A stretch of DNA of 64,000 bases from an uncultured Planococcus sp. (GCA_947502505.1 CANNAE010000005.1:211179-275178); one strand, 5' to 3'; shown: positions 52,819 to 62,965, counted from the stretch's first letter. The notes: a model not told the origin generated them from the sequence alone. Translations and numbers: made by a program.

Positions 52819-53454
52819 ATGTTTACAGGCATTATCGAAGAAACCGGGCAGCTCGCAAGCATCAAACGCGGCGCGTCCAGCATGGAAATGACAATACGCG
52901 CAACAGTCGTCCTGGAAGAAACAAAAATCGGCGACAGCATTTCAGTAGAAGGCGTGTGTTTAACAGTGACTTCAATGTCGAATGGCCGATTTACGGTGGA
53001 TGTCATGCCGGAAACCTTTCATGGCACGACACTTTCCTCATTGAGCACCTCGAGCCCCGTCAATCTCGAACGGGCGATGGCGGCGAACGGCCGTTTTGGA
53101 GGGCATCTTGTCGCTGGCCATATCGATGGGGTCGGCAAAATCTTGCGCAAGCGCCCTCAGGAAAATGCGTTGTATATCGATATAGCAGCGCCCGCTGAAT
53201 TGCTTGCACAGTCTATTGTCAAAGGGTCTGTCGCGATCGACGGGATCAGCTTGACGATTTTTGAGCTCAGCGAAAACCATTTGACCGTTTCGCTCATTCC
53301 GCATACTGCAGGGGAAACGACTTTAGGCCGAAAAAAAGTAGGCGATTCGGTCAATCTCGAAACCGATATGTTCGGGAAGTACGTGCAGCGTTTTATGGAG
53401 CATGCGCCAAAACAACCGATGAACGCTGAGTATTTGCGGCGTCACGGATTTTAA
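52819..53454 (+). CDS. ribE: Riboflavin synthase alpha subunit
   Basis: 211-residue enzyme that turns two lumazines into riboflavin. It has the two internal repeats of the family (about 1-97 and 98-195), starting MFTGIIEETGQL, with GHLVAGHIDGVG in the second. AAAGGAG precedes the ATG at 52819; its start follows ribD by five bases. Confidence 0.95.
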   Translation: MFTGIIEETGQLASIKRGASSMEMTIRATVVLEETKIGDSISVEGVCLTVTSMSNGRFTVDVMPETFHGTTLSSLSTSSPVNLERAMAANGRFGGHLVAGHIDGVGKILRKRPQENALYIDIAAPAELLAQSIVKGSVAIDGISLTIFELSENHLTVSLIPHTAGETTLGRKKVGDSVNLETDMFGKYVQRFMEHAPKQPMNAEYLRRHGF

Positions 53455-53466
53455 AGGAGCAAACCG

Positions 53467-54657
53467 ATGCTAAATACAATCGAAGAAGCAGTAAAGGATT
53501 TGCAGGCAGGAAAAGTCGTGATTCTGGTAGATGATGAATCAAGGGAAAACGAAGGAGATTTCGTTTGTCTGGCAGAACATGCAACGCCTGAAAACATCAA
53601 CTTTATGGCGACGCATGGCCGGGGGCTCATCTGTACGCCGGTCTCGCCGGATATCGCCTTGCGATTGAAGCTCGACCAAATGGTCAGCCATAATACCGAC
53701 CACCACGAAACGGCGTTTACCGTCAGCATCGACCATAAAGATGCCAAGACAGGCATCAGTGCATTTGAACGGTCGGATACGATTTTACAGATGCTCGATA
53801 CGAAAGCCGTGCCGCAGGATTTCAAACGGCCGGGGCATGTCTTCCCGCTGGTCGCAAAGCAGGGGGGCGTGTTCCAGCGCCAGGGCCATACAGAAGCATC
53901 AGTTGATTTGGCCCGTCTTAGCGGCAGCGAACCGGCAGCGGTCATTTGTGAAATCATGAATGCGGATGGCACGATGTCGCGCATGCCGGATTTGGAAAAG
54001 CTGGCGGATACACTTGACTTAAAAATCATCACGATCGAAGACCTCTATGCCTATCGTGCAGAGAAAGACCCGATCCTCACAAGGGAATCAAGCGTACACA
54101 TGCCGACGGATTTCGGTGAGTTCCGGATGGTGGGCTATTCAAACCGGCTCGATACAGAAGAGCACGTCGCCATCGTTAAAGGCGACCCGCAATCGGTGGA
54201 AGCACCGATCGTACGCATCCATTCAGAATGTCTGACGGGCGATATTTTCCACTCGCGCCGCTGTGACTGTGGCGCGCAACTTTCCAAATCGCTTGAATTG
54301 ATCGAGCAGGCAGGGGCGGGCGTCGTCCTTTATATGAGGCAGGAAGGGCGCGGCATCGGTTTGCTGAACAAGCTGAAAGCCTATGAATTGCAGGAACAGG
54401 GCTTGGATACCGTCGAAGCGAATGAACAGCTCGGCTTTCCCGCAGAGATGCGCGACTATACTTTATGCGCGTTGATGCTGAAGGATCTGGGCGTCTCGCG
54501 CGTCCGGCTGCTGACGAACAATCCAGCCAAGACAGATGCGCTTATTGAATACGGCATTGAAGTGGAAGAGCGGCTTGCGCTGGTCATCCCGCCGACTGAA
54601 GACAATACGCAATACATGGAAACGAAAAAACAACGGATGCATCATCTAATCGACTAA
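53467..54657 (+). CDS. ribBA: Bifunctional DHBP synthase/GTP cyclohydrolase II
   Basis: 396-residue fusion supplying both precursors of riboflavin. The DHBP-synthase half (about 1-200) has [11 protein letters not shown] and the ISAFERSDT block; the cyclohydrolase half (about 205-396) has the zinc cysteines in [20 protein letters not shown] and [20 protein letters not shown] precedes the ATG. Called ribA in B. subtilis. Confidence 0.96.
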   Translation: MLNTIEEAVKDLQAGKVVILVDDESRENEGDFVCLAEHATPENINFMATHGRGLICTPVSPDIALRLKLDQMVSHNTDHHETAFTVSIDHKDAKTGISAFERSDTILQMLDTKAVPQDFKRPGHVFPLVAKQGGVFQRQGHTEASVDLARLSGSEPAAVICEIMNADGTMSRMPDLEKLADTLDLKIITIEDLYAYRAEKDPILTRESSVHMPTDFGEFRMVGYSNRLDTEEHVAIVKGDPQSVEAPIVRIHSECLTGDIFHSRRCDCGAQLSKSLELIEQAGAGVVLYMRQEGRGIGLLNKLKAYELQEQGLDTVEANEQLGFPAEMRDYTLCALMLKDLGVSRVRLLTNNPAKTDALIEYGIEVEERLALVIPPTEDNTQYMETKKQRMHHLID

Positions 54658-54669
54658 GGAGTGTTCATA

Positions 54670-55137
54670 ATGGAAACAGTTTACGAAGCGAATTTGATCG
54701 GGTCGGATTTAAAAATAGGGATCGTCACAGGCAGGTTCAATGATTTCATCACCTCGCGCTTGTTGGACGGCGCAGTCGACGGCTTGGTACGCCACGGCGT
54801 CGATAAGGAAAACATCGACACTGCTTGGGTGCCGGGGGCATTCGAATTGCCGCTTGTCGCGAAGAAAATGGCGGAAACGAAAAAATACGATGCCGTCATC
54901 GCACTCGGCACGGTCATCCGCGGTTCCACGACGCATTACGATTATGTCTGCAATGAAGCGGCGAAAGGCATCGCCCAAGCTGGCATGTCGACGGGCGTCC
55001 CGGTCATCTTCGGCGTATTGACGACGGAGACGATCGAGCAGGCGATCGAACGCGCGGGCACGAAAGCCGGCAACAAAGGCTACGAAGCGGCTGTCTCCGC
55101 TGTCGAAATGGGCAATTTGATGAAAGCATTCGACTGA
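54670..55137 (+). CDS. ribH: 6,7-dimethyl-8-ribityllumazine synthase
   Basis: 155-residue capsid-forming lumazine synthase. Active-site blocks [31 protein letters not shown] and [15 protein letters not shown] are intact. AAGGAG precedes the ATG at 54670, 12 bases after ribBA. Last gene of the operon. Confidence 0.96.
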   Translation: METVYEANLIGSDLKIGIVTGRFNDFITSRLLDGAVDGLVRHGVDKENIDTAWVPGAFELPLVAKKMAETKKYDAVIALGTVIRGSTTHYDYVCNEAAKGIAQAGMSTGVPVIFGVLTTETIEQAIERAGTKAGNKGYEAAVSAVEMGNLMKAFD

Positions 55138-55172
55138 TCAAAAAGCAAAAAACCTATGTGCTTGAAATATGA

Positions 55173-55211
55173 AATGGGCTTGCATCCTTCTATGGACGCA
55201 AGCCCATTTTT
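55173..55211 (+). terminator. Terminator of the rib operon
   Basis: AATGGGCTTGC/GCAAGCCCATT around 14 bases, with T-run. Confidence 0.88.
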
Positions 55212-55377
55212 ATTTGGCCCTGGCGGCAATAAGGCATTGACAATTAACTGAAGTTTTAGAATAATGAAAAAAGATGGATGATATTACCCTGAAATTGGAA
55301 GGAAGTGATGCCAGCTAGTCATGCGAGTCAAGCAAATATCACCACAATTGATAACGCTTACAAAAAGGAGCGAAGAG

Positions 55378-55563
55378 ATGATTTGGGTCCTCTCGTTGAG
55401 CCTTATCACGATATTCTCAGTGATTGCAGGGTTAAGAAAGAGGAGAATCGTATATTTTTTCGTGCCTCTGGTTTCGATTTTTGCATTCATGCTTATTAAA
55501 ATCATTATGGTGCCATTGCCATTTACGGATACAGTCCGCTTTATTTTTCAGCTTAGGGGATGA
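55378..55563 (+). CDS. Small two-span membrane protein
   Basis: 61 residues, MIWVLSLSLITIFSVIAGLR onward, with two hydrophobic spans (about 2-18 and 24-45) parted by a basic RKRR turn. AAAAAGGAG lies eight bases before the ATG. It precedes the symporter pair by about 50 bases and may be co-transcribed. No family recognised. Confidence 0.5.
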   Translation: MIWVLSLSLITIFSVIAGLRKRRIVYFFVPLVSIFAFMLIKIIMVPLPFTDTVRFIFQLRG

Positions 55564-55611
55564 GTGCGCAAAAGCAGCCTGTCTTCAATACGGATAAAAG
55601 GGGTGGAAACA

Positions 55612-55884
55612 TTGAAGAAAATCGATAAACGGGAGGCGGATTCCTATTTCCGGATCCGTACTATATTAATCACCATCTATTTGCTGATTGGTTTTACAGC
55701 TTCCTTCGTCGTGGTGTTTTTCGCGGAAGAACTTTCGGAATTCAGCTTTAATGGCATGCCGTTTCATTATTTCATGGGCGCACAAGGAGCTATTTTGATT
55801 TTCATCATCTTGTTGTTTACGAACGCCATCATCAACGACCGCATTGATAAGAAATTCGGGCTGGACCAGGACCAAAAGGAATAA
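55612..55884 (+). CDS. DUF4212 small subunit of a sodium:solute symporter
   Basis: About 90 residues with two spans (about 17-38 and 51-73) and charged ends, a DUF4212 protein of the kind always found beside an SSS symporter. A TTG start is chosen after AAGGGG; a GTG at 55603 is the other choice. The symporter gene starts 62 bases on. Confidence 0.82.
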   Translation: MKKIDKREADSYFRIRTILITIYLLIGFTASFVVVFFAEELSEFSFNGMPFHYFMGAQGAILIFIILLFTNAIINDRIDKKFGLDQDQKE

Positions 55885-55946
55885 AACTACAGGTCGATGG
55901 ATAAACGATCACACAAAGTTCCTGTACTGATAAAGGGGGAGAAGCA

Positions 55947-57626
55947 GTGGATTCACAATTTCTCGTATCGCTTTTAATGATCCTAGTGACTTTCGGGCTG
56001 TATATCGGCATCGCCGTCTATAATATGGCCCGGCAAACTTCCGATTTCTATGTAGCTGGCCGCAATGTGCCGGCGGTCTTTAATGGAATGGCCATCGGTG
56101 CGGACTGGATGAGTGCCGCTTCGTTTATCGGGCTGGCCGGAACGGTCATGCTGCTCGGCTATGATGGGCTCGCTTATATCATGGGCTGGACAGGCGGCTA
56201 TTTGCTGCTGACTTTCCTGTTGGCGCCTCAGCTCCGTAAATCAGGCCGTTACACGGTCCCGGAATTTATCGGCGACCGTTATAGCAGCAGTACGGCGCGG
56301 TTGATTGCCGCTGTCGCGACCATCATCATCAGTTTTACGTATTCCATCGGCCAGCTCTCGGGTTCTGGCGTGGTTATCGGAAGGCTACTTGAAGTACATA
56401 CAGCTGTAGGAACTATCATCGGTGTAGTCTTGATCGCATTTTACTCAGCGCTCGGCGGCATGAAAGGGATCACTTGGACACAAGTGGCCCAGTACCTGGT
56501 GCTGATCATCGCTTATTTGATCCCGGTTATTTTCATGTCTTTGCAATTGACGAATAACCCCATTCCGTGGATGTCTTACGGGCAAATTGTCGGGGAGCTG
56601 CAGCAACTCGATGCACAGCTAGGCATTTCTGAATACGTGGTGCCGTTCACGGAAGCGACCAAATGGCAATTTCTCGCGTTGATGTTCACTTTGATGGCCG
56701 GAACGGCGGGGCTGCCTCACGTAATCGTCCGTTTCTATACCGTTTCTACGATGAAAGCGGCCCGTTGGAGCGGGGCGTGGGCGCTGTTGTTCATTGGCTT
56801 GCTTTATTTATCCGCTCCAGCCTATGCAGCATTTTCGCGATTCATCCTGATGACTCAAGTGGCAGGTTCCTCGATTGCCGATTTGCCGGCATGGACCGCA
56901 TCTTGGGTGAACACTGGGTCATTATCGGTAGCGGATACCAATACGGATGGAATTTTGCAATGGGAAGAGATCGTCATCAGCAACGATATCGTCGTCATGG
57001 CGACCCCTGAAATTGCCAATTTAGGGATTTTCGTCATCGGCCTAATGGCAGCCGGCGCAATGGCAGCTGCGCTTTCCACTGCAGGCGGATTGATGATCGC
57101 CATTTCCGCCGCTTTATCGCAAGACATTTATTATCGTTCCATCAATCCTGAAGCAACGGAAAGCCAACGCCTACTAGTCGGCCGAGCCTCGATCATCATC
57201 GCGACTGTAGCGGCAGGGCTTGTGGCATTGAATCCGCCTGGTGCAATTACGCAAATTGTGGCGTGGGCGTTCGCTCTTGCATCGGGAACGTTTTTCCCGG
57301 CACTTATCCTCGGGGTATGGTGGAAACGGGCAAACGGGCCAGGCGTCATAGCTGGCATGCTGATTGGCTTAAGCGTGACTTTGACGTATATTTTTGCCGC
57401 GAAATATGGAGGCTTCACGATTCTCGGCATTATCGATACAGGGGCTGGAGTGTTTGGCGCTGCCGCAGCGATCATCGCGATTATCGTCGTTTCGCTGGCA
57501 ACCAAAGCCCCGTCGAAGGAAACCCAGGAAGAAGTAATGGACTTACGCTATCCGGAAGGCATGACGTATAAAGATGGTGAAGTTTGGCGCACCGATCCGG
57601 CTGAGAAAAAACGCCCGGATCATTGA
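55947..57626 (+). CDS. Sodium:solute symporter (acetate-symporter-like) with an EF-hand-like loop
   Basis: 559-residue SSS-family transporter with about 13 spans, likely for acetate or another short organic acid. The DFYVAGRNVPAVFNGMAIGA and GRYTVPEFIGDRYSSSTARL blocks are typical. Between two spans lies a 12-residue loop, DTNTDGILQWEE (D330-E341), that fits an EF-hand Ca2+ site at positions 1, 3, 5 and 12. A GTG follows AAAGGGGGAG. It works with the DUF4212 subunit encoded before it. Confidence 0.88.
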   Translation: MDSQFLVSLLMILVTFGLYIGIAVYNMARQTSDFYVAGRNVPAVFNGMAIGADWMSAASFIGLAGTVMLLGYDGLAYIMGWTGGYLLLTFLLAPQLRKSGRYTVPEFIGDRYSSSTARLIAAVATIIISFTYSIGQLSGSGVVIGRLLEVHTAVGTIIGVVLIAFYSALGGMKGITWTQVAQYLVLIIAYLIPVIFMSLQLTNNPIPWMSYGQIVGELQQLDAQLGISEYVVPFTEATKWQFLALMFTLMAGTAGLPHVIVRFYTVSTMKAARWSGAWALLFIGLLYLSAPAYAAFSRFILMTQVAGSSIADLPAWTASWVNTGSLSVADTNTDGILQWEEIVISNDIVVMATPEIANLGIFVIGLMAAGAMAAALSTAGGLMIAISAALSQDIYYRSINPEATESQRLLVGRASIIIATVAAGLVALNPPGAITQIVAWAFALASGTFFPALILGVWWKRANGPGVIAGMLIGLSVTLTYIFAAKYGGFTILGIIDTGAGVFGAAAAIIAIIVVSLATKAPSKETQEEVMDLRYPEGMTYKDGEVWRTDPAEKKRPDH

Positions 57627-57661
57627 AAAAAGAGCGGAAGCCCAGGCTTCCGCTCTTTTTC
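57626..57661. terminator. Bidirectional terminator
   Basis: AAAGAGCGGAAGC/GCTTCCGCTCTTT around four bases, between convergent genes. Confidence 0.9.
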
Positions 57662-57671
57662 TATGGCGCAT

Positions 57672-58718
57672 TTATTCTTTCCGGAACACCCAAGCGCGCT
57701 GGGCGATAAAGCCAAAGATGAATAGCACCGTATCGACCATCACTTTCAAAATGACTTCTCCGCGGCCCAGCCACTCGGCATAGAGAAAATGGACCGAGGC
57801 GGCGGACACGCCCATGATGAAAGCGGCCAATATATAATAGCGCAGCAAGGAACGCTTAGAGCCTTGCTTAAAGACTTTATTGCGATTGATGTAATAATTG
57901 AAAAGCGAAGACAAGATGCGTGCCGCTACCGTTGCGATAATGATAAACGCTTCCGGAGACTCGTCGCGCAATAGCTGGACGAATAGCCAGAACAGGGCGA
58001 TATCGAGCCCGAAAGAAGCGGCGCCTGATATCCCGTAGAATATAAAAATCTTGTAGATGTGGTAGGAGTCGCGCAGCGGCTGGAAATGGGATGATTTATT
58101 ATCATCCAGATAAACCGTTTCGATCGTCACTTCTGACACGGGAATATAATTTTTCTTTAACGCCGCAAGCATATTCATTTCATATTCAAAACGTTCCCCG
58201 AGCACATCGAGAAGCCTGGGCAAGAATTTTACGGGAATGCCGCGCAGGCCGGTTTGCGTATCCGTCAAGTCAGCGCCAGTCGATAAGCGGAACAAAAGCC
58301 GCGTGAACCGGTTGCCGAAGCGGCTGCGAAACGGGATGCCGGGCTGCTTGAAATCCCGGGCACCGAGAACGACATGGTTTGGCGAAGCTTCCAGTTCATT
58401 GGCGATTTTGACCATATCCGATACCAGATGCTGGCCGTCTGCATCGGCGGTGATGATGGCTTCAATCGGCAATTGATGGTTGAGGATGTAGTGGAACACG
58501 GTTTTAAGCGCGCGCCCTTTTCCTTGATTAACCGCATGGGTCAATAAAGTCACTTGAGGCAGCTTTTCGATTTCCTTGAAAAAGCCTTCATAGGCGGGAC
58601 CGCTGCCGTCATTCACGACGATGATCCGGGAAAAGCCGGCTGAAATCGCTTCTTCGATTGTAAGTTTACAAGGCTCTTCCGGTTTATAGGCCGGAATGAC
58701 AATGGCATATGGTTTCAC
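57672..58718 (-). CDS. Glycosyltransferase family 2 fused to GtrA-like membrane domain
   Basis: 348-residue protein. Residues 1-215 form a GT-A glycosyltransferase (AIVIPAYKPEEP, DADGQHLVSD as the metal motif, VVLGARDFKQPGIP), like dolichol-phosphate-mannose synthases. Residues 225-345 hold four spans of a GtrA domain (YGISGAASFGLDIALFWLFV), which flips polyprenyl-linked sugars. So it likely loads a sugar on undecaprenyl phosphate for wall or teichoic acid decoration. GTG at 58718 follows AGAGG; the frame is open to 58769. Confidence 0.88.
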   Translation of the reverse strand: MKPYAIVIPAYKPEEPCKLTIEEAISAGFSRIIVVNDGSGPAYEGFFKEIEKLPQVTLLTHAVNQGKGRALKTVFHYILNHQLPIEAIITADADGQHLVSDMVKIANELEASPNHVVLGARDFKQPGIPFRSRFGNRFTRLLFRLSTGADLTDTQTGLRGIPVKFLPRLLDVLGERFEYEMNMLAALKKNYIPVSEVTIETVYLDDNKSSHFQPLRDSYHIYKIFIFYGISGAASFGLDIALFWLFVQLLRDESPEAFIIIATVAARILSSLFNYYINRNKVFKQGSKRSLLRYYILAAFIMGVSAASVHFLYAEWLGRGEVILKVMVDTVLFIFGFIAQRAWVFRKE

Positions 58719-58878
58719 AGGCAACCTCTTTCCATTTCTGGCATCCAGAAATAAGATACTGGCATACATTTCTATCTCTATATAATGATACTACCCTAAT
58801 TCCGGTTCTTTAGTCGTAGCTTTCAGGAATTCCTGGCTGCTTTTTAGCAAGAATCGCTTTGGGGGTCTAGTGGATAGG

Positions 58879-59436
58879 CTAATCGGCAACAACATCTTCT
58901 GGGCGATAGCCGTCCTGCAATTGGCGGATTGACAAGCCGAAATCCATTTGAAGATGGGGATAATCCTTGAAGCCCGTCCAATCGCCGCCCCATTCAAAGC
59001 CAAGTCCTTTGGCGATATCCGCTACTTCAAACCAATCGGGACGGCCATTGGCGTTGCCGTCGTGCTGGATATCCCAGACGACTGAGCCATCAGGCAGGCG
59101 CAGCGCAAAGTCGATCGCAAGACCATAATTATGATAGGACTCGCCCCCCTCGGCATAGGTGACAATGTTGCCGGCGCGTGTCCGTCCTTGGGCGTGGATT
59201 TGGTTTTGTTCTTCAACGGAACGGAAGCCATCGGTAATGAGAATCTCGATACCCGCTTCATCAGACTGGGCGATCAACTGGTCGCGCTTGGATGCAACGA
59301 TGGGATGCAAGCCATCCGGCAGCGGCCGTGCAGCGCGCTCGCTGCGCTCATCGATTTCCCGTTCGATCCAAATGAACAAAAAGACACCGATGATGAAAAG
59401 GAATAGCAAGGAAAAGACGGTGCGGAATGTTTTCAA
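58879..59436 (-). CDS. M15-family peptidoglycan peptidase (CwlK/VanY-like)
   Basis: 185-residue zinc peptidase with an N-terminal signal-anchor (about 5-24). Metal ligands fit SYHNYGLAIDF (His and Asp) and DYPHLQM (His), with GFRSVEEQNQIHAQGR for substrate binding; this is the layout of B. subtilis LD-endopeptidase CwlK. A TTG start follows GAGGTG. It sits outside the membrane and trims peptidoglycan stem peptides. Confidence 0.88.
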   Translation of the reverse strand: MKTFRTVFSLLFLFIIGVFLFIWIEREIDERSERAARPLPDGLHPIVASKRDQLIAQSDEAGIEILITDGFRSVEEQNQIHAQGRTRAGNIVTYAEGGESYHNYGLAIDFALRLPDGSVVWDIQHDGNANGRPDWFEVADIAKGLGFEWGGDWTGFKDYPHLQMDFGLSIRQLQDGYRPEDVVAD

Positions 59437-59539
59437 GTAAGTTCACCTCATAGCTTGATTGTAGCAAAAATCCTGAAGCAAGTATCCGGCAGAAGATTTT
59501 GGTACGATAGGGGAAACAGATTTTTTGGAGGGATACATA

Positions 59540-60271
59540 ATGGTTATTGAATTGATGAAATCCCATGCGTCGGTCCGCGATTACAAAGACCAGCCATTGA
59601 CGCGTGCACAAGTCCACGAATTGGTCGAAGCGGCACAATATGCGGCGACGTCCCACTTCGTACAAGCCTATTCAATCGTTTGGGTAACGGATGAAGACAA
59701 ACGCAAACGCCTCGGCGAGCTGTCGAAAAACCCGAAACAGATGGAAGGGGCAGGAGCCGTATTCTTAATGTGCGCCGATTATAACCGGTTGGGGCACGCC
59801 GCGAAGCTGCAAGGGGAAGACATTGTGTTCGACCAGGCCGAGAACTTGCTGGTCGCGGTCACAGATGTCGGGCTGCTTGCGCAGAACTTGGCGCTTGCTG
59901 CTGAATCCAAAGGCTATGGCATCTGCTATATCGGCGGGGTGCGCAACAATATGGAAGAAATCAGCGAACTGGTCGGCTTGCCTGAAGGGGTGTTCCCCGT
60001 TTACGGGCTGACCGTCGGCGTTCCGAACGAAGCCAATGAAGTCAAGCCGCGCCTTCCTGTAGAAGCCGTGCTTCATGAAAATGAATACGATGAAGAGAAG
60101 TATGCGGAGATTTTACCCGCTTACGATGAAACAATCATGGCGTATTATTCTGCTCGCTCAAACAATCAAAAAACCGTTAAATGGAGCGAACAGATGGCGA
60201 CGTTCTTGAACAAGCCGCATCGCCCGGACTTAAAGGACATATTGGCCAAACGCGGCTATCTATTCAAATAA
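59540..60271 (+). CDS. NfsA-type NADPH-dependent nitroreductase/flavin reductase
   Basis: 243-residue FMN enzyme of the oxygen-insensitive nitroreductase group, like B. subtilis NfrA1/YcnD. SHASVRDYKDQPL and GLGLLA-type FMN-binding regions (DVGLLAQNLALAAESKGYGI, IGGVRNN) and TVGVPNEANEVKPRLP are typical. TTTGGAGG precedes the ATG at 59540. Reduces nitro compounds, quinones or flavins. Confidence 0.9.
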   Translation: MVIELMKSHASVRDYKDQPLTRAQVHELVEAAQYAATSHFVQAYSIVWVTDEDKRKRLGELSKNPKQMEGAGAVFLMCADYNRLGHAAKLQGEDIVFDQAENLLVAVTDVGLLAQNLALAAESKGYGICYIGGVRNNMEEISELVGLPEGVFPVYGLTVGVPNEANEVKPRLPVEAVLHENEYDEEKYAEILPAYDETIMAYYSARSNNQKTVKWSEQMATFLNKPHRPDLKDILAKRGYLFK

Positions 60272-60315
60272 GCTAGACCCATGAATAACTGGAATGATTG
60301 AGGAGGTTGAAATCA

Positions 60316-60930
60316 ATGAAAATCGCGTTATTTGGAGCAACTGGAAGAGTCGGCAGATACGTCTTGAATATGGCGCTTCGTGATGGCCATGAAGTAAAGG
60401 CTTTGGTCCGAAGAGCGGACCTTGAACCCCATACAAACCTCGATGTGATTGTCGGTAATGTCCGCAATGAAGAGGATATCCGCCTGGCGTTAAAAGGGGC
60501 AGATGCCGTCATCAGCGCGATCGGCACCGACCGCACGACGACCTTGTCGGAGGCAACGCCGCTCATCGTCAAAGCGATGGAAGCAGAAGGCATCCGCCGC
60601 ATCATCACCATCGGGACAGCCGGCATTTTGAATAGCCGCTTAAGCCCTGGGCTGCTCCGTTATCAAGGCGGCGATTCAAAGCGCCAATTGACCTTTGCGG
60701 CAGAAGAACATGAAAAAGCTTATCTATCCCTGGAACAAAGCGATTTGGACTGGACAATCGTGTGCCCGACTTATTTGCCGGACGGCGAACCGAAAGGCTA
60801 TTTCCGTTTTGAAGAAAACTACTTGCCTGAAGACGGCAAAGAAATCACGGCCGGCGATACGGCATTATTCGCTTACGAGCAATTGGATTCGGATGACTTC
60901 CTGAAAAGCCGCGTCGGCATAGCATACTGA
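60316..60930 (+). CDS. NAD(P)-binding NmrA-like protein
   Basis: 204-residue atypical SDR with the Rossmann motif GATGRVGRYV (residues 7-16) and the block ADAVISAIGTDRTT. Such small proteins act as flavin or biliverdin reductase-like enzymes or redox sensors; its exact role is unknown. GAGGAGG precedes the ATG. It follows the nitroreductase gene by 44 bases and may be co-transcribed. Confidence 0.82.
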   Translation: MKIALFGATGRVGRYVLNMALRDGHEVKALVRRADLEPHTNLDVIVGNVRNEEDIRLALKGADAVISAIGTDRTTTLSEATPLIVKAMEAEGIRRIITIGTAGILNSRLSPGLLRYQGGDSKRQLTFAAEEHEKAYLSLEQSDLDWTIVCPTYLPDGEPKGYFRFEENYLPEDGKEITAGDTALFAYEQLDSDDFLKSRVGIAY

Positions 60931-60934
60931 ACGA

Positions 60935-60970
60935 AAAAACCCCTTGAACAAAAAGTTCAAGGGGTTTTCT
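60935..60970. terminator. Bidirectional terminator
   Basis: AAAACCCCTTGAAC and its exact complement around five bases. Confidence 0.92.
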
Positions 60971-60975
60971 ATGCA

Positions 60976-61917
60976 TTAGGCGGTGACGTCGCGTTTAGAG
61001 AATGTCCAATAGCTGATCAGCATGAAGATCAGGAAATAGACCGCTAAAACGATAAGCGACATGGTCATCGTGATGTCCGAGATAGGCATGAAGCCTGTAT
61101 AAAATTGCGTCAAATCAGTATGCGTGAACAAATAGTATTTGACGATTTCAAAGTCCTGCAACAAGAAGACGAGTTGCACGCCGACAAACATCAGGAAAAT
61201 CGACACGCCGATCGCAAGCGAGCTGGAGCGGAAAACCGTCCCGAGCATAAATGCGAAAGTCCCGATCATCCAAGTGCTGGCCAAGCTAAGTGCGGATAGT
61301 TTCAATGCCTCAGCCCAATAAGAGCCTTCGACAACTTCCGATCCATTCCACACGAGGAAGGTGCCGTCGCCGGTTCCGAAGAAAATCCAGCTGAATAATG
61401 CGATCGATACGAAAGTAAGGATGGCAAACACCAACCCAAACAACATGGTCGTAATATATTTAGATGTAAGTATTTTCCATCTTTTGACAGGGCGCGTCAA
61501 TAGCATCTTGATCGTCCCTTGTGAAAATTCCGCAGCTACGATTCCTGCGCCGATAATGACTGTAAACAAAGTGACAAGCGACAGCATCATATGCCCATCG
61601 AGCACTTGCTGCTGCAAGCTTTCGATTTTAAAAGGCGCGGCATCATTTGCCAAGCGATATTCTGCAATAGCGGCTTGTCCTTCATAATATTCCTGTTGGG
61701 CTGGGCCGAGGTCCGAATTCTCCAATTGGTCCTGATACATCATCATATCCATCGTCGCCATTTCCTGCCAATCGCTTTCCGGTGCAGGGGAGGTCGATTC
61801 GATCCATTTCGTGATGCCCGCATTTGCCAATAAGATAACGATAAGCAAGACGGCCATAATCCATGTCGCTTTTTTACTCCATAATTTCATCCATTCATTT
61901 TGTATGAGCTTGAGCAA
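60976..61917 (-). CDS. ABC-2-type exporter permease
   Basis: 313-residue membrane protein with six spans (about 17-36, 112-135, 158-182, 210-232, 240-260, 285-307) and a large extracellular loop after the first. SQGTIKMLLTRPVKRWKIL is the ABC-2 coupling region. It overlaps the ATPase gene by 23 bases. Resembles the permease of lantibiotic/antibiotic and stress exporters; substrate unknown. Confidence 0.85.
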   Translation of the reverse strand: MLKLIQNEWMKLWSKKATWIMAVLLIVILLANAGITKWIESTSPAPESDWQEMATMDMMMYQDQLENSDLGPAQQEYYEGQAAIAEYRLANDAAPFKIESLQQQVLDGHMMLSLVTLFTVIIGAGIVAAEFSQGTIKMLLTRPVKRWKILTSKYITTMLFGLVFAILTFVSIALFSWIFFGTGDGTFLVWNGSEVVEGSYWAEALKLSALSLASTWMIGTFAFMLGTVFRSSSLAIGVSIFLMFVGVQLVFLLQDFEIVKYYLFTHTDLTQFYTGFMPISDITMTMSLIVLAVYFLIFMLISYWTFSKRDVTA

Positions 61918-62818
61918 TTTCGCCGCCTCCAGTCATTTCAAGGAATTGATCTTCTAAGGTTGTGCGATGAGGCTGGACAGCGTACAAGTCGACGCCCGCA
62001 GCAGTGAGCAGCTTGATGGCGCCCGGGATATGTTCCGCTTCGGTATCAATCAAATAGCCATTTTCGTGCGGGTGTACGGTGAAGCCGATTTCCTCGAGCA
62101 CTTGTTTTGCCTGGTCAGCAGGTTTGGCTTCTATGTAATAACGGGATTGCTGGTGTTCGTTGACGTTTTTGATGTCGATCAATTCGCCGTTCTGGATAAT
62201 GGCGATGCGGTCGCACAATAATTCGATCTCGGACAAGAGATGGCTCGAGACGAAAATGGCCACATCGTTTTCACGTGCCACTTTACGCAAATACATGCGG
62301 AATTCGCGAATGCCTGCAGGATCCAGGCCGTTTGTCGGCTCATCCAAAATCAAGAACTCCGGATTGTTGAGGAGTGCTTGTGCCAGGCCAAGGCGTTGGC
62401 GCATGCCAAGTGAATAAGATCCCACTTTTTCCTTGATGCGGTTTTGCATGCCGACTTGCTGTATCACTTCGTCGATGCGGGCTTTGGTTACGCCCTTATG
62501 CATGCGTGCGAAATGCAGGAGATTTTTGTAGCCGGACATGAATTTGTACATTTCCGGGTTTTCGACAATGACGCCGACTTTCTCGATGCTTTCCTCGAAA
62601 TCGGTGCGGATCGATTTGCCGCCAATCAGGATGTCGCCTTGCGAGGGTTTCATCAACCCGACCATCATCCGGATCGTTGTCGTCTTGCCGGCCCCGTTCG
62701 GCCCAAGAAACCCGGTAATTTCTCCTTTATGGAGATCCAAGTTCAAGTCTTTGATGATTTGCTTTTTGCCGATTGTTTTGGAGAGCTTGCGTATCTCGAC
62801 AATTTTTTCATTGCTCAT
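61895..62818 (-). CDS. ABC exporter ATP-binding protein
   Basis: 307-residue ATPase partner of the ABC-2 permease. Walker A GPNGAGKTTT, signature YSLGMRQR, Walker B FLILDEPTNGLDP and switch FVSSHLL are intact; a C-terminal extension (about 225-307) is typical of bacitracin-exporter (BcrA-like) ATPases. ATG at 62818 follows AAGGTGG; a GTG at 62827 is the alternative. Confidence 0.92.
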   Translation of the reverse strand: MSNEKIVEIRKLSKTIGKKQIIKDLNLDLHKGEITGFLGPNGAGKTTTIRMMVGLMKPSQGDILIGGKSIRTDFEESIEKVGVIVENPEMYKFMSGYKNLLHFARMHKGVTKARIDEVIQQVGMQNRIKEKVGSYSLGMRQRLGLAQALLNNPEFLILDEPTNGLDPAGIREFRMYLRKVARENDVAIFVSSHLLSEIELLCDRIAIIQNGELIDIKNVNEHQQSRYYIEAKPADQAKQVLEEIGFTVHPHENGYLIDTEAEHIPGAIKLLTAAGVDLYAVQPHRTTLEDQFLEMTGGGEIAQAHTK

Positions 62819-62965
62819 GTGAGCCACCTTCTTTCCATTTTGCTTCCTTCAGTACTAACGATTCATTTCCCGGAAAGTTTCAGTTTTCTGGAAATCCGGC
62901 AGGCTTAACTATCGATTGAAGGGGAATGATATATGTAATAACGAACAAATGGAGGGTTTGGCCTT

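Noticed and set aside
60935..60970. Exact inverted repeat at 60.9 kb as an attachment or transposon end
   Set aside because: Its place between convergent genes and T/A-runs on both sides mark it as a two-way terminator.
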